NCBI GenBank assembly: GCA_900550825.1 | Contig: URTZ01000127.1 | Location: forward strand, 1 to 5,764 | DNA: 5,764 bases | DNA from: an uncultured Collinsella sp. | GTDB lineage: Bacteria; Actinomycetota; Coriobacteriia; Coriobacteriales; Coriobacteriaceae | Direction: 5' to 3' | Part shown: positions 4,995 to 5,764 of the stretch, in pieces | How positions within the stretch are numbered: position 1 is the stretch's first letter | Layout of the letters: each line of letters opens with the position of its first letter | Program-made: the position numbers and the translations under genes | The notes under the pieces: generated by a model | Database searches by the model: none | Told to the model about the DNA's origin: nothing | What the model saw: only the letters and a program-made list of their open reading frames with translations

Positions 4995-5636
4995 CTACTC
5001 CTCGCCCGTCAGTTTGGCGGACAGGTGCTCGAGCGCGTGGAAGCGGTGGCTGATGGCGTTTTTCTCGTCCGCCGTGAGCTCTGCCATGGTCTTGCCCGGC
5101 GTATCGACCGGCAGGAACAGCGGGTCGTAGCCAAAGCCGTGGTCGCCGCGGCCCTCGCGCGCGATAACGCCCTCGCAGGCGCCCTCGCCATAGGTGACCA
5201 GGCCGTCCTGGTCGATGAGCGCGACGACACTCATAAAGCGTGCAGTGCGGTCCTCGTCCGTCACGGCCGCCAGGTTCACGAGGAGCTTGGCATTGTTGGC
5301 GGCATCATCACCGTGCACGCCCGCATAGCGCGCGCTATACACGCCCGGCTCACCGTCCAGAGCGTCAACGACCAGACCCGAATCGTCGGCGATGGCCATA
5401 AGGCCCGTCTCCTCGACCGCAGCCTGGGCCTTGATGATGGCGTTCTCCAAAAACGTCGTGCCGTTTTCCTCGGGATCCTCAAAATCACCCAGCTGGCCGA
5501 GCGCCACAAAGCGCACCTCGGGCATGACCTTGCCCAAAATGGCCTCGATCTCGGTGAGCTTATGGGCGTTGCCCGTTGCCACGACGATGGTCGCCGCCGG
5601 GTCGAGGGTGTCGATGTCAATCTTCTCAAGTGCCAT
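4995..5636 (-). CDS. rdgB: Non-canonical purine NTP pyrophosphatase, RdgB/HAM1 family
   Basis: RdgB/HAM1-family dITP/XTP pyrophosphatase, 213 aa, which hydrolyses ITP, dITP and XTP to monophosphates and keeps deaminated purines out of DNA and RNA. Motifs in order: ATGNAHKLTEI (20-30, nucleotide-binding TGN..K), EENGTTFLENAIIKA (56-70), ADDSGLVVDAL (83-93, with the metal-binding and catalytic acidic residues), GVYSARYAG (98-106), FGYDPLFLP (168-176) and SHRFHAL (196-202). About 12 residues precede the usual N-terminus, a mild extension. The ATG start is supported by a near-ideal AAGGAGG (5643-5649) 6 nt upstream. The frame stays open to the window edge at 5762 but has no ATG, GTG or TTG there. 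It is the first visible gene of a coupled pair with dtd. Confidence 0.97.
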   Translation of the reverse strand: MALEKIDIDTLDPAATIVVATGNAHKLTEIEAILGKVMPEVRFVALGQLGDFEDPEENGTTFLENAIIKAQAAVEETGLMAIADDSGLVVDALDGEPGVYSARYAGVHGDDAANNAKLLVNLAAVTDEDRTARFMSVVALIDQDGLVTYGEGACEGVIAREGRGDHGFGYDPLFLPVDTPGKTMAELTADEKNAISHRFHALEHLSAKLTGEE

Positions 5637-5764
5637 GACTGGCCTCCTTGTCTCTATAGCAAGCCGCGTGAGGGGCGTTTGGGCACTTGACCTCTCCCCT
5701 CTCAGGCGATCGGACCTTTCAACGCAGCATTTCAGCAGATAAAACCTACCAAAATAAACCTGTC
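5637..5764. other. Region upstream of rdgB, no firm feature
   Basis: Contains the rdgB ribosome binding site (5643-5649) and then an AT-rich end (about 5735-5764) that could hold a promoter reaching beyond the window. A possible 6-bp hairpin (GAGGGG with CCCCTC) with a long loop lies around 5665-5705. I see no complete gene, RNA or convincing promoter. Confidence 0.3.

Noticed and set aside
5653..5660. Extended -10-like TGCTATAGA upstream of rdgB
   Set aside because: Transcription would start at about 5646, within the Shine-Dalgarno (5643-5649), and there is no good -35 box.
4731..5690. 319-codon plus-strand open frame opposite dtd and rdgB
   Set aside because: Antisense to two genes with complete family motifs; no ribosome site or domain supports it.
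5665..5725. Plus-strand resemblance to the 3' end of a glycine riboswitch (TCTCAGGC...GGAC)
   Set aside because: The required upstream GGAGAG element and the conserved GCACCGAAGG-like core are absent, so the match is short and probably chance. CTGAGA on the other strand likewise lacks the rest of a TPP riboswitch.
5637..5762. N-terminal extension of rdgB, in frame and open to the window edge
   Set aside because: No start codon in the extension, a strong AAGGAGG site supports the ATG at 5636, and the translated extension does not resemble RNase PH or any domain I recognise.

Overview
The window is an ordinary housekeeping stretch of a high-GC bacterial chromosome. All supported genes lie on the minus strand. 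Gene order in the direction of transcription, from right to left, is: rdgB (dITP/XTP pyrophosphatase), dtd (D-aminoacyl-tRNA deacylase), veg (Veg-family protein), ispE (CDP-ME kinase), tRNA-Pro(CGG), tatA, greA, lysS. Strong G/C bias at third codon positions, good Shine-Dalgarno sites, the veg-ispE pairing and a LysRS with a C-terminal tRNA-binding domain suggest an actinobacterium of the Coriobacteriia (Collinsella-like). That placement is inference, not proof.

Region by region: 1-72 is the tail beyond lysS and holds a 27-nt perfect palindrome. 73-2037 is lysS. 2038-2116 is a short gap with a terminator-like hairpin just upstream of the lysS ribosome binding site. 2117-2587 is greA. 2588-2693 holds the strong tatA terminator. 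2694-2969 is tatA, with a well-formed promoter whose spacer is filled by a palindrome. 3043-3071 is the terminator of tRNA-Pro (3082-3158). 3208-4403 is the two-gene unit veg-ispE (2-nt gap), with its own promoter and a hairpin in the leader. 4517-4544 is a second copy of the palindromic repeat, touching the dtd stop codon. 4545-5636 is the coupled rdgB-dtd pair (3-nt gap). 5637-5764 is non-coding as far as can be seen.

Functionally, rdgB and dtd are both quality-control hydrolases, removing non-canonical nucleotides and D-amino acids on tRNA. ispE belongs to the MEP isoprenoid pathway. tatA is a translocase subunit. greA, tRNA-Pro and lysS serve transcription and translation. Four local units can be drawn from promoters and terminators: rdgB-dtd, veg-ispE (perhaps with tRNA-Pro), tatA, and greA-lysS.

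No undescribed defence, mobile or biosynthetic system is visible. The points worth a second look are small: a two-copy palindromic repeat with a compensatory base change, a possible operator in the tatA promoter, hairpins in the lysS and veg leaders, and the LysRS domain fusion.
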